Assembly (NCBI GenBank): GCA_964600865.1
Contig: CAZRJP010000013.1
Span: 1 to 21,467 of the forward strand
Length of the DNA: 21,467 nucleotides
Reading direction: 5' to 3'
Origin: WJLC01 sp964600865
GTDB lineage: Archaea; Nanobdellota; Nanobdellia; Pacearchaeales; GW2011-AR1
The first letter of the stretch is position 1, and each line of letters starts with the position of its first letter. The translations under genes and the position numbers were made by a program. Positions 13,604-20,758 of the stretch are shown in pieces. Under the pieces are notes generated by a model. The model saw only the letters and a list, made by a program, of their open reading frames with translations. It did not search any database and was not told the DNA's origin.

Positions 13604-14173
13604 TTAAGAATTTATCACTTTTAATGAAATATCATATAAATCATCTGCTAACTTTTCATATGGATTATCTTCATCTAAAACCCTAACTGTTTCCCAATTC
13701 TCTCTTCTAAAAACAGTTGCAAATGACTTTTGTATGTCCTCTCTTTCAGAATTTCTAGGATAAAAAGAAATAAACACTCTTAAATCAGGATCAGGCAAAG
13801 AATGTGTTTTAAATTCTAATTTTGAAGCATAATCATGAATTGATTTTTTCTCTGCAGAACTTCTTGCATGTCTTCCTAATCCTGCCATTGTAGATTCTAT
13901 ATAACCATCTAATAAAACATGCCTTCCATCATAGATAATATCTTTAACTTTTTGAAACAATGATAATCTTTCTGCAGCATGATGTAAACATGCAACCCTA
14001 AAATCAGTATAATCTTCTCCTTTTTCACCAAAACAAGTAAACTCACTTCCAGATAAATCTAATTTTCCACAACCAATTTTATTTGCTCTTAGTTTATTCA
14101 TTAATAATGTTGCTTGTCTTGATTTCAATTGTTTATCATTCCCTTCAATAAGGATTAATTTTCCTTTTTTCAT
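13604..14173 (-). CDS. Degenerate thymidylate-kinase-like P-loop protein
   Basis: A 189-residue protein with the overall plan of thymidylate kinase (tmk, about 200-210 residues): KLILIEGND at the start, K17-S18 in the P-loop, and LLDGYIESTMAG at 87-97 where active enzymes read '[IV]-x-D-R-[YFH]-x-x-S'. The P-loop 'E-G-x-D-x-x-G-K-S/T' is altered: E10-G-N-D13-K-Q-L-K17-S18-R-Q lacks the second glycine, and D89-G90 replaces the D-R pair whose Arg binds the substrate phosphate. The lysine and serine are kept. It is probably a pseudoenzyme or a kinase with another substrate. It follows 12 bases after an unknown helical gene, suggesting one operon. Confidence 0.75.
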   Translation of the reverse strand: MKKGKLILIEGNDKQLKSRQATLLMNKLRANKIGCGKLDLSGSEFTCFGEKGEDYTDFRVACLHHAAERLSLFQKVKDIIYDGRHVLLDGYIESTMAGLGRHARSSAEKKSIHDYASKLEFKTHSLPDPDLRVFISFYPRNSEREDIQKSFATVFRRENWETVRVLDEDNPYEKLADDLYDISLKVINS

Positions 14174-14185
14174 TTTATATTATTT

Positions 14186-15193
14186 TTATACTGCACTTAC
14201 TTTTTTTTCTTTTTCTAAAAATGATTCTACCCAATTATAAGAACTCAATTCTTCTCTTTGAGATTCCTTAAGTGTATATTTAGAATTTTTAAAATTAATA
14301 GTATCAATGTATTGTTGTATAAATGGGTCAATTTTATCCTGAGACAATGAAGGTTTAGATTTTATCTCTCTTACAACTTTATCTAAAAATCTTCCTTGAG
14401 CTTTAATTGCCCTTAAAGACAATCCTGCTTCAAATTCCTCATGCCAATTATATTTTATTAAATCTGGAGATTGCATATAGTGGTGGGGTGATTTCCCATA
14501 GAAATTAAGAATATTAATCCTATCATTTGCAAGACTCTCATCAAGTTTATCTTCCTGTTGTGATAATATATTCTCTAAAATATCCTGAGAATATTCAAAA
14601 TTAGTCACATCTGATAAAACCTGCCAATATGCTTCATTTATCACTCTTTTATTAAACTCTGGCGTGATTGATGAATAAAAAAGAGAATTTTTATCTAAGA
14701 TTACCTTATTTAAAATGTCAATAGACCCTAAATTTCTTGCATTTGGAACAATATCAGATAATAAAGCTGAATTTAAATAAAGGTCAAATGCAGTTTGAAG
14801 AGTTTCTGGAAACATAGAAATATACTCTTGATGTTTTTCTCTTTCATTACCTTCTAATTGTGCTCCATCAATTACATCTAAAATTTGCCAGTGTTTAAGA
14901 GATTCTAATGACTGTTCATAAACTAAACGTTGATACCTTTCTTTTTCTCCTCCCTCATTACCTCTTCTTAATTCATCTGCAATTTCAATATCCTCTATTA
15001 TTTTAGGAATATTTTCCTCAGCAACTTTCTTTAATTTATCTAATGCAGCATATCTTTTTGAAATTGTTTTAGAATTAGCTAACTCTTTTTGTTCTTTATC
15101 TAAAGTTCTTTTAATATACTCTGGAATTTCAAAAGAATTTACATCTAATTCTTGTTCATCATAAATATTTAAATCAAATTCACGTTCAAACAT
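14186..15193 (-). CDS. Hypothetical helical protein (335 aa)
   Basis: A 335-residue, largely acidic and helical protein with no signal peptide, membrane segment or cysteine. A leading charged coiled-coil-like part (about 30-95) precedes several amphipathic helices and the conserved-looking segment FYGKSPHHYMQSPDLIKYNWHEE (shown in pieces FYGKSPHHYM and LIKYNWHEE; about 240-265). I do not recognise it. It lies 12 bases upstream of the kinase-like gene and so probably acts with it. A TATA box 25 bases upstream of the ATG suggests a leaderless transcript. Confidence 0.65.
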   Translation of the reverse strand: MFEREFDLNIYDEQELDVNSFEIPEYIKRTLDKEQKELANSKTISKRYAALDKLKKVAEENIPKIIEDIEIADELRRGNEGGEKERYQRLVYEQSLESLKHWQILDVIDGAQLEGNEREKHQEYISMFPETLQTAFDLYLNSALLSDIVPNARNLGSIDILNKVILDKNSLFYSSITPEFNKRVINEAYWQVLSDVTNFEYSQDILENILSQQEDKLDESLANDRINILNFYGKSPHHYMQSPDLIKYNWHEEFEAGLSLRAIKAQGRFLDKVVREIKSKPSLSQDKIDPFIQQYIDTINFKNSKYTLKESQREELSSYNWVESFLEKEKKVSAV

Positions 15194-15211
15194 AATAACC
15201 TTAATAGGTAG

Positions 15212-15223
15212 TTATTTTTAAAC
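15212..15223 (-). promoter_or_regulatory. TATA box for the 335-aa gene and kinase-like gene
   Basis: Minus-strand GTTTAAAAATAA is centred about 25 bases before the ATG at 15193. Confidence 0.55.
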
Positions 15224-15251
15224 AAATATCTTCTAAGAAATATATTTCCAA

Positions 15252-15560
15252 TCAATCCTTCATCTCAATCTTAATATTTACAGATCTAGGAATTTTCATT
15301 CTCATAATGTGTTGAAGAACTTTTTCATTAGAAGGCAAATCAATTAATCTTTTATGAATTCTCATTTCATACTTATCAAATGTTGCTGTTCCATCCCCAC
15401 AAGGAGATTTTCTTGTATTTATCTTAAGTTTTTTAGTTGGTAAAGGGACTGGGCCACTAATAGCTATACCTGCATCTTCTGCAATCCCTTTAATAGATTC
15501 ACAAATCTTATTCAGCATTTCTATATCAATACTATTTAGTTTAATTCTTACTTTTGGCAT
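15252..15560 (-). CDS. rps10: 30S ribosomal protein uS10
   Basis: A 102-residue protein with the archaeal/eukaryotic type of uS10: VRIKLNSIDIEMLNKICES at the start, SGPVPLPTKKLKINTRKSPCGDG in the central loop (quoted as GPVPLPTKKL and RKSPCGDGT), and YEMRIHKRLIDL before the final strands. The length is normal for archaea. It is a 30S head protein near the decoding tRNA sites. Here it stands alone rather than following the elongation factor 1A gene, as is frequent in archaea. A TATA-like sequence about 34 bases upstream supports its own promoter. Confidence 0.95.
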   Translation of the reverse strand: MPKVRIKLNSIDIEMLNKICESIKGIAEDAGIAISGPVPLPTKKLKINTRKSPCGDGTATFDKYEMRIHKRLIDLPSNEKVLQHIMRMKIPRSVNIKIEMKD

Positions 15561-15587
15561 TTTGTTATTATTATTATTTATTTACTA

Positions 15588-15600
15588 TTATTTAATTTAA
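15588..15600 (-). promoter_or_regulatory. TATA-like box for uS10
   Basis: Minus-strand TTAAATTAAATAA predicts a start about 8 bases before the ATG at 15560. Confidence 0.45.
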
Positions 15601-15650
15601 AACTTTTCCTTTTATTTATATCTTCTTCTGGTTTACTCTAAATTTCTTCT

Positions 15651-15740
15651 TATTTATTCTGGTTTTGTCTAATCTTTTTTGAAAAGATTATTTTATATTT
15701 ATTCTGGTTTTGTCTAATCTTTTTTGAAAAGATTATTTTA
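15651..15740. repeat. Two identical tandem 45-bp units, each with a hairpin
   Basis: Units 15651-15695 and 15696-15740 are identical, starting TATTTATTCTGG. Each holds the inverted repeat AATCTTTT/AAAAGATT around TTG. A diverged half-unit precedes at about 15619-15650. The stretch lies between uS10 and the membrane-protein gene, neither of which it encodes. It may be a duplicated terminator or a protein-binding site. The rest of 15561-15814 is AT-rich, with the direct repeat ATAGTTTAAAA at 15743 and 15762. Confidence 0.85.
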
Positions 15741-15814
15741 CTATAGTTTAAAATTTCAAGAATAGTTTAAAAACCTTTTTATATAGTATAAAAAAACATA
15801 ATGATTTCTAGTTA

Positions 15815-16483
15815 TTAATTTTCCTTACCTGTATCTTCTCTTTCTTGTTTTTCTGGTTTTTCAGATATACCAAACAATCCAAATATAAAATCAAAAAATC
15901 TTAATACAAGCTCTAAAGAAATTATTAACATCAAATAAGTGAATACATTTGGGAATGTATTTGGTATTTTTTGAATATGACCTAATACTCTTTCAACTGA
16001 AAAGAATTCTGGATTAAGTAATGAAGTTGCAAGTAAAGTAAAAGGGACAAGTTTAGCTACGTCCTTTGCCAAATCTTCTTGGTAATATGAAATCATCCTT
16101 ATTGCAGCAATAGTTGTTGCAGACAAAATTAATAATACTGAGGTATTCGCTGTTTCAGTTAATAAAATAAGAAAAACAGAAAAAAATGCAAACCATAAAA
16201 AAATTAAAAATGGCATTATTAAAATATATTCTAAAAAGAAAAAACCACCCTCAATGATTTTTGAAGCAAAAGGATATTTAGTAGTATTATATTGACTTAA
16301 ATTTAATTTAATAAGATTCTTCCTTGAAATTGATTGATAAAATTTCCAGATAAAAATAGAATATAAAACAATTAAAAATGCTATTAAAATAAAACTTACA
16401 AATTCTCTAATACTTGGAGGAAGTGCAACTGTTAAAGAATTGTATGCATCTAAAAGAATATTACCAACCTCTTCAAATATCAT
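15815..16483 (-). CDS. Hypothetical multi-pass membrane protein (222 aa)
   Basis: A 222-residue protein with four to five hydrophobic stretches (about 28-50, 80-107, 113-131, 145-158 and 178-204). The first is followed by a basic loop (FYQSISRKNLIKLN), placing that loop inside. The C-terminal 20 residues (SEKPEKQEREDTGKEN) are charged and cytoplasmic. No motif is recognised. A TATA-like AAAATTTAAAAATAAT (minus strand, about 16500-16515) lies 26 bases before the ATG. The gene is divergent from the peptide operon; the region between carries the T-tract array. Confidence 0.65.
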   Translation of the reverse strand: MIFEEVGNILLDAYNSLTVALPPSIREFVSFILIAFLIVLYSIFIWKFYQSISRKNLIKLNLSQYNTTKYPFASKIIEGGFFFLEYILIMPFLIFLWFAFFSVFLILLTETANTSVLLILSATTIAAIRMISYYQEDLAKDVAKLVPFTLLATSLLNPEFFSVERVLGHIQKIPNTFPNVFTYLMLIISLELVLRFFDFIFGLFGISEKPEKQEREDTGKEN

Positions 16484-16576
16484 GATATATACATGAAATG
16501 ATTATTTTTAAATTTTCAGGTTTTATGAATATTAATCTATTTTGTACTTTTGTGGCCATTTCAATGAATAAAATCT

Positions 16577-16620
16577 TAATTTTTTAATAATTTTTTAATA
16601 ATTTTTTAATAATTTTTTAA
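16577..16620. repeat. Four tandem 11-bp units with helically phased T6 tracts
   Basis: The unit TAATTTTTTAA occurs four times in a row. T6 tracts recur every 11 bp, close to one helical turn, which is the arrangement that makes intrinsically curved DNA. It sits between the promoters of the membrane protein and the peptide operon. Confidence 0.85.
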
Positions 16621-16623
16621 TAA

Positions 16624-16636
16624 TGAAACTGTTTCA
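16624..16636. promoter_or_regulatory. Perfect 13-bp dyad just upstream of the peptide-operon promoter
   Basis: TGAAAC and GTTTCA flank a single T. It ends 12 bases before the TATA box of the peptide operon and follows the bent-DNA array, a suitable place for an operator. No regulator is identified. Confidence 0.4.
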
Positions 16637-16648
16637 GAATTGAAAGGA

Positions 16649-16660
16649 ATATTTAAATAG
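16649..16660 (+). promoter_or_regulatory. TATA box of the peptide/radical SAM operon
   Basis: ATATTTAAATAG, preceded by the purine-rich GAAAGGA (possible BRE), is centred about 27 bases before the ATG at 16681, predicting a leaderless precursor-peptide message. Confidence 0.65.
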
Positions 16661-16680
16661 CTATACAGTTAAAATAATAT

Positions 16681-16782
16681 ATGGAAAAAACAGATAAAGA
16701 AGAACAAAAAAAAGTAAAAGAAGTCTTGCCTGTTAGAAGAGAACTTAAAGGGCATCTAGCTGATTGTGGTCCTGCACCTTAA
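16681..16782 (+). CDS. Candidate RiPP precursor peptide (33 aa)
   Basis: A 33-residue peptide whose gene ends six bases before the radical SAM gene. The first 23 residues are charged and polar (many Lys and Glu, with VLPVRRELK), as in a leader recognised by a modifying enzyme. The tail G24-H-L-A-D-C29-G-P-A-P is different in character: small, Gly/Pro-rich and bearing the only cysteine. A TATA box at the correct distance makes the message leaderless and the start firm. Small peptide plus adjacent radical SAM/SPASM enzyme is the classical layout of RiPP pathways, where SPASM enzymes form thioether, C-C or other links in the core. There is no visible precedent for this tail that I can name, and core and modification are inference. 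Confidence 0.7.
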   Translation: MEKTDKEEQKKVKEVLPVRRELKGHLADCGPAP

Positions 16783-16788
16783 GATCAA

Positions 16789-18318
16789 ATGAAAATTTCT
16801 AGGGCCCATATAGATATAACCGGGAAATGTAATCAAAGGTGTAAGCACTGCCATATGTCTTCTTTTTACACCAATGAATTGTCTAATAAAAATCTTAAAG
16901 AAACTATTTCTAAATTAAAAAAGAAAGGAATAAAAAAAATTGTTTTTGGAGGTGGAGAACCATTCTTAAGAAAAAATATTTTTGAATTATTTGAATTGTG
17001 CCCAAAAGATATATCTATACTTACAAATGCAACTCTTTTGAACAAAAAAACAATTAATAAATTAAAAAAAACTGAAGAAAAGTTAGGTAAGATCATTACC
17101 TTAAGAATTAGTTTAGATGGATTAGAATCCAACAAAGAACTAAGATCTTATGATTATAAAACCATCTTAGAAAAAATAAAAGAATTAAAAAAACAAAATT
17201 TTGTAGTGGTTGTTAATACAGTCGTCTCTCCTTACATAAAGAAGGGAGAATTAATAAGAATGCTAGATATATTAGAAGAAATTGGGGTGAACCAATGGAA
17301 TGTGGATATTCCCTTTAATGAAGGGAGTTTTAAGAAAAATAAATTATCATTAAATTTAAAGTTTATCCTAAAAGAACTAAAAAAAATTATCGAAAAATAT
17401 CTTAGAAAAGACAGAAAAATTAGATTAGATATTGTGGGTCTTTTTTGTTCAGAAAGAGTAAAAAACAAACAAGGATTTTATAAATGTGATATTAAAAAAT
17501 CTCCCTGTAACTATCAATTACATTCTATTACTATTAATCCGAAAGGAGACATACTCCTATGTCCTTCCTTACATATTCCTTTTGGAAATATAAAAAATGA
17601 TTTAGATAGTTATAGAAACTTAACAAAATGGAAAAAATTTATTTCAAAGGATAGAACAACTCCGAAAGGATGTAAAAATTGTAAATATATTAACATTTGT
17701 GGGGGCGGTTGCAGAGCAAATGCATTAACTTATTCTAGGGATCTTTGGGGTAAGGATGAACTTTCTTGCAAATTAATGAAATTTCTTGAAAAAGAAATAA
17801 TAGAATTATATCCAAAAGAATTACAGGAACAATTTAAGGAATTATTAATCCCTAAATTCAAAATAAAAAGATATACAAAAGAATCTCAAAAAGGAATAAT
17901 TAAATTATTTAGCAAAATCTATCCTTCTTGGAAAGAAAAAGACTTAAAGAAGATGGTTTATGATACAAAGAAAAAAGATCACATTGCTACCAAACTCGCT
18001 TTCGCGAATAACAAATTAATTGGACAATCAAATATCTTTGAGATATCTAAAGAACATAAAATAGGTAATTTAGGATATCACGTTCATCCAGAATTTAGAA
18101 AAGAAGGTATAGGATATAACCTTGCATCTGAAGTCATTAAAGAGTCTAAAATTAATGGAATTAAAAAGGTAATAATCCAAACATCTAAATCTAATAATAA
18201 ATCTATTCAATTAGCAAAATCCTTGGGATTTAAGGAGTGCCAAAAGAATCTACCAAAAAAGATACGGGATAGTTTAAAAAAAGATCATGTTATATTCATT
18301 AAAGATCTAATCAATTAA
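16789..18318 (+). CDS. Radical SAM/SPASM - GNAT acetyltransferase fusion enzyme
   Basis: A 509-residue protein. The radical SAM cluster is C14-x3-C18-x2-C21 (CNQRCKHC), followed by GGGEP at 54-58 for SAM binding. The SPASM region has the full seven-cysteine pattern for two auxiliary clusters: C240-x12-G-x4-C258, then C295-x2-C298-x5-C304-x3-C308, and C327. From about residue 350 a GNAT N-acetyltransferase domain follows, with the acetyl-CoA loop R-K-E-G-I-G in HVHPEFRKEGIG and the later helix NNKSIQLAKSLGFKE. SPASM enzymes commonly modify peptides; the GNAT domain may acetylate the product or a side chain. The 33-residue peptide gene lies immediately upstream, so peptide is the likely substrate. 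The fusion is unusual as far as I know. No transporter or peptidase is adjacent. Confidence 0.85.
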   Translation: MKISRAHIDITGKCNQRCKHCHMSSFYTNELSNKNLKETISKLKKKGIKKIVFGGGEPFLRKNIFELFELCPKDISILTNATLLNKKTINKLKKTEEKLGKIITLRISLDGLESNKELRSYDYKTILEKIKELKKQNFVVVVNTVVSPYIKKGELIRMLDILEEIGVNQWNVDIPFNEGSFKKNKLSLNLKFILKELKKIIEKYLRKDRKIRLDIVGLFCSERVKNKQGFYKCDIKKSPCNYQLHSITINPKGDILLCPSLHIPFGNIKNDLDSYRNLTKWKKFISKDRTTPKGCKNCKYINICGGGCRANALTYSRDLWGKDELSCKLMKFLEKEIIELYPKELQEQFKELLIPKFKIKRYTKESQKGIIKLFSKIYPSWKEKDLKKMVYDTKKKDHIATKLAFANNKLIGQSNIFEISKEHKIGNLGYHVHPEFRKEGIGYNLASEVIKESKINGIKKVIIQTSKSNNKSIQLAKSLGFKECQKNLPKKIRDSLKKDHVIFIKDLIN

Positions 18319-18329
18319 TTTGTGACAAA

Positions 18330-18340
18330 GTTTAAATAAC
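18330..18340 (+). promoter_or_regulatory. TATA box for serS
   Basis: GTTTAAATAAC is centred about 25 bases before the ATG at 18360. serS therefore has its own promoter after the radical SAM gene. Confidence 0.6.
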
Positions 18341-18359
18341 AATACTTCTTAAATTCATT

Positions 18360-19640
18360 ATGATTGACATTAATTTAATCAGAGAAAAACCTGAACTTGT
18401 CAAGGAAAACATAAAAAAGAGATTTCAAAAAGAAAAGCTTCCTCTAGTTGATAAAGTTAAAAAATTAGATGAAAAATGGAGAAAGATTAAGTATGATGAA
18501 GATGGATTAAGAAGTAAAAGAAATGATATATCTCAAAAAATAAACAAGCTTAAAAAATCTGGTAAGTCAGCTAAAAAAGAAATTTCTAAAGCAAAGAAAC
18601 TTCCAGACAAGATTTCTAAACTTGAAGATAAAAGAAAAAAACTTGAAAAAAAGATTAATAAGATAATGTTTCAAATTCCAAATATTATTCATGAATCTGT
18701 TCCTATAGGAAAAGATGATTCAGAAAATGTGGAGATAAAAAAATACGGGAAAATTAAGAAATTTAAATTTCCTATTAAAAGTCACGTTGAGCTTGGAGAG
18801 AAGTTGGAAATGCTTGATTTTGAAACTTCTGGAGAAACATCTGGAACAGGATTTTATTATTTGAAAGGTGATCTAGCCCTATTAAATATGGCCTTAATTA
18901 ATTATGCGAGAGATTATATGGTTAAGCAAAATTTTGAATATGTTGAGCCACCATTAATGATTAGAGAAAAGGTTCTAAATGGTGTTTATTCAAGTGAAGA
19001 AATAGAACAAATGTCATATAAGGTTGAGGATGAAGATTTATATTTAATAGCAACATCTGAACACCCATTAATAGGTCAATTTATAGATAAAACCTTATCT
19101 GGCAAAGACATACCATTAAAGCAAACAGGATACAGTATGTGTTTTAGAAAGGAAATTGGTTCTCATGGAATAGATGAAAAGGGAATTTATAGAACACACC
19201 AATTCAACAAACAAGAAATGATTGTTATTTGTGACCCAGAAAATTCTTACAAATGGTATGACAAAATGTTAAAAATGTCTGTGGATATTTTTAAGGCACT
19301 AAAAATCCCTTTTAGAATTTTAGAATGCTGTTCAGGAGATTTGGCAAATTTAAAGGCAAAATCTTGTGATTTAGAGTGTTGGAGCCCAAGAAGAAAAGAG
19401 TATTTTGAAGTTACTTCTTTAACTAATATGGAATCTGCTCAAGCAAGAAGATTAAATATTAAAATTGAAAACAAAGGAGAAAGATACTATGCTCATACAT
19501 TAAACAACACAGTCATCGCAACATCAAGAGTATTAGTTGCTATATTAGAAAACAATCAAAACAAGGATGGATCAATAAATATACCTAAAGTTCTACAACC
19601 TTATATGAATGGTAAGAAAAAAATTCAAGCTAAAAAATAA
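18360..19640 (+). CDS. serS: Seryl-tRNA synthetase
   Basis: A 426-residue class II synthetase of the common (bacterial-like) type that charges tRNA-Ser. The N-terminal 100 residues form the long helical arm, rich in Lys and Glu, which grips the variable arm of tRNA-Ser. The catalytic part shows T-S-E-H-P-L-I-G-Q-F, motif 2 in C-F-R-K-E-I-G-S-H-G and G-I-Y-R-T-H-Q-F, and motif 3 in N-N-T-V-I-A-T-S-R (about 389-397). The length is normal. It ends 16 bases from the convergent GGDEF gene. Its substrate tRNA-Ser(GGA) is also encoded in this window, on the other strand. Confidence 0.95.
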   Translation: MIDINLIREKPELVKENIKKRFQKEKLPLVDKVKKLDEKWRKIKYDEDGLRSKRNDISQKINKLKKSGKSAKKEISKAKKLPDKISKLEDKRKKLEKKINKIMFQIPNIIHESVPIGKDDSENVEIKKYGKIKKFKFPIKSHVELGEKLEMLDFETSGETSGTGFYYLKGDLALLNMALINYARDYMVKQNFEYVEPPLMIREKVLNGVYSSEEIEQMSYKVEDEDLYLIATSEHPLIGQFIDKTLSGKDIPLKQTGYSMCFRKEIGSHGIDEKGIYRTHQFNKQEMIVICDPENSYKWYDKMLKMSVDIFKALKIPFRILECCSGDLANLKAKSCDLECWSPRRKEYFEVTSLTNMESAQARRLNIKIENKGERYYAHTLNNTVIATSRVLVAILENNQNKDGSINIPKVLQPYMNGKKKIQAKK

Positions 19641-19656
19641 TTCATCTTAATAAAAA

Positions 19657-20472
19657 TTAATTTTCTTTGTAAATAACTTTATTTCTTCCAGATTTTTTAG
19701 CCTTATATAAAAGATCATCTGCTTTACCTAACAAAGTTTTCCCTTTCATTTTCTTTTTACCTTTAATTTCAGATATACCAATACTTACAGTGACTCTTTT
19801 ATCTGGCATATTATTTTTACCAGCAAAATTAGTTTTTTCTATTTTTTTTCTTATTCTTTCACAAACATCATATGCATCTTTAATTTTAGTTTCAGGAAAA
19901 ACAATAACAAATTCTTCTCCACCAAACCTTCCTACTTCATCATACTCTCTTACTTCTTCATGAAGTATTTTTCCTAATCTCTTCAAAAGTCTATCTCCAG
20001 CAACATGCCCATTTACATCATTATATTTTTTAAAGAAGTCAAGATCTAAAATAGCCACAGTTGTAGGGTGTCCATATCTTCCAGTTCTTAATAATTCCTG
20101 TTTTAAATGAAATAAAATAGCTTTTTTATTATAAAGTCCTGTCAATGAATCAACTAGTGCATTTTTCTTTTCAACTAAATATCTTTTAGTTGTATACCAC
20201 AAAGAAGTTAGAAGAGTCAATATTGCAATAATAAAAGTAGTTAATTGAGTTAAAAATAATGCAGTCATTTCAGATATATTTCTCCTTAATGAGCCAAGAA
20301 CATTAGTATTATTCTCAAAAGAATCTGCAATTGATGTTACAATAACATTAATAGAATTAATTTTTGAATTAAAAGACATGAAAAAATAAGCCCCAATAAA
20401 AATTAAAAATAAAATAAATGAAATAAGTATCACTCTATTCAATCTCCTTAAAAAATCTCTTTTTAACACCAT
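19657..20472 (-). CDS. Membrane GGDEF diguanylate cyclase
   Basis: A 271-residue protein with two membrane helices (about 14-34 and 70-92) enclosing a short outer loop, and a complete GGDEF domain. The start segment V-D-S-L-T-G-L-Y-N is typical; metal and substrate residues D143 (in ILDLDFFKKYND), N151 and D152 are present; the active site is G184-G-E-E-F188; and the inhibitory I-site R175-x-x-D178 lies five residues before it. It should make cyclic di-GMP and be feedback-inhibited. Diguanylate cyclases are rare in archaea, so transfer from bacteria is likely. No EAL or PilZ partner is seen. A TATA box lies about 34 bases before the ATG. Confidence 0.9.
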   Translation of the reverse strand: MVLKRDFLRRLNRVILISFILFLIFIGAYFFMSFNSKINSINVIVTSIADSFENNTNVLGSLRRNISEMTALFLTQLTTFIIAILTLLTSLWYTTKRYLVEKKNALVDSLTGLYNKKAILFHLKQELLRTGRYGHPTTVAILDLDFFKKYNDVNGHVAGDRLLKRLGKILHEEVREYDEVGRFGGEEFVIVFPETKIKDAYDVCERIRKKIEKTNFAGKNNMPDKRVTVSIGISEIKGKKKMKGKTLLGKADDLLYKAKKSGRNKVIYKEN

Positions 20473-20500
20473 CTTTTATTGATAATCATTAGTTAACATG

Positions 20501-20511
20501 GTTTTTAAAGC
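20501..20511 (-). promoter_or_regulatory. TATA box for the GGDEF gene
   Basis: Minus-strand GCTTTAAAAAC is centred about 34 bases before the ATG at 20472, giving a leader of about 7 bases. Confidence 0.5.
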
Positions 20512-20609
20512 TTAAGAATGAATATTTGGATACTGAATTAATTTTAGAGTAAATAGCAAGGTTTAAAAATAATTCTAAACATTTTTATTTATTGATTTGA
20601 TTAACTTAT

Positions 20610-20681
20610 GCCTCGGTAGTTTAATGGCTAGAATATGACCCTGTCGCGGTCAAGACCCGGGTTCAATTCCCGGTCGGGGCG
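20610..20681 (+). tRNA. tRNA-Asp (anticodon GTC)
   Basis: The acceptor GCCTCGG pairs with TCGGGGC, with discriminator G. The anticodon stem TGACC/GGTCA holds the loop CTGTCGC, giving GTC (aspartate GAC/GAU). The T-arm is CCGGG-TTCAATT-CCCGG. CCA is not encoded. GTTTAAAAAT at 20561 is a possible upstream TATA box. Confidence 0.95.
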
Positions 20682-20727
20682 TTCTAGTATTTTGTGATTT
20701 TAGAGTGACTTATGCAAATGATAGGAA

Positions 20728-20738
20728 ATATTAAATAG
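20728..20738 (+). promoter_or_regulatory. TATA box for the DUF4258/DUF2283 operon
   Basis: ATATTAAATAG is centred about 26 bases before the ATG at 20759. Confidence 0.6.
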
Positions 20739-20758
20739 TAAAGTCCCAAATAAATTTT

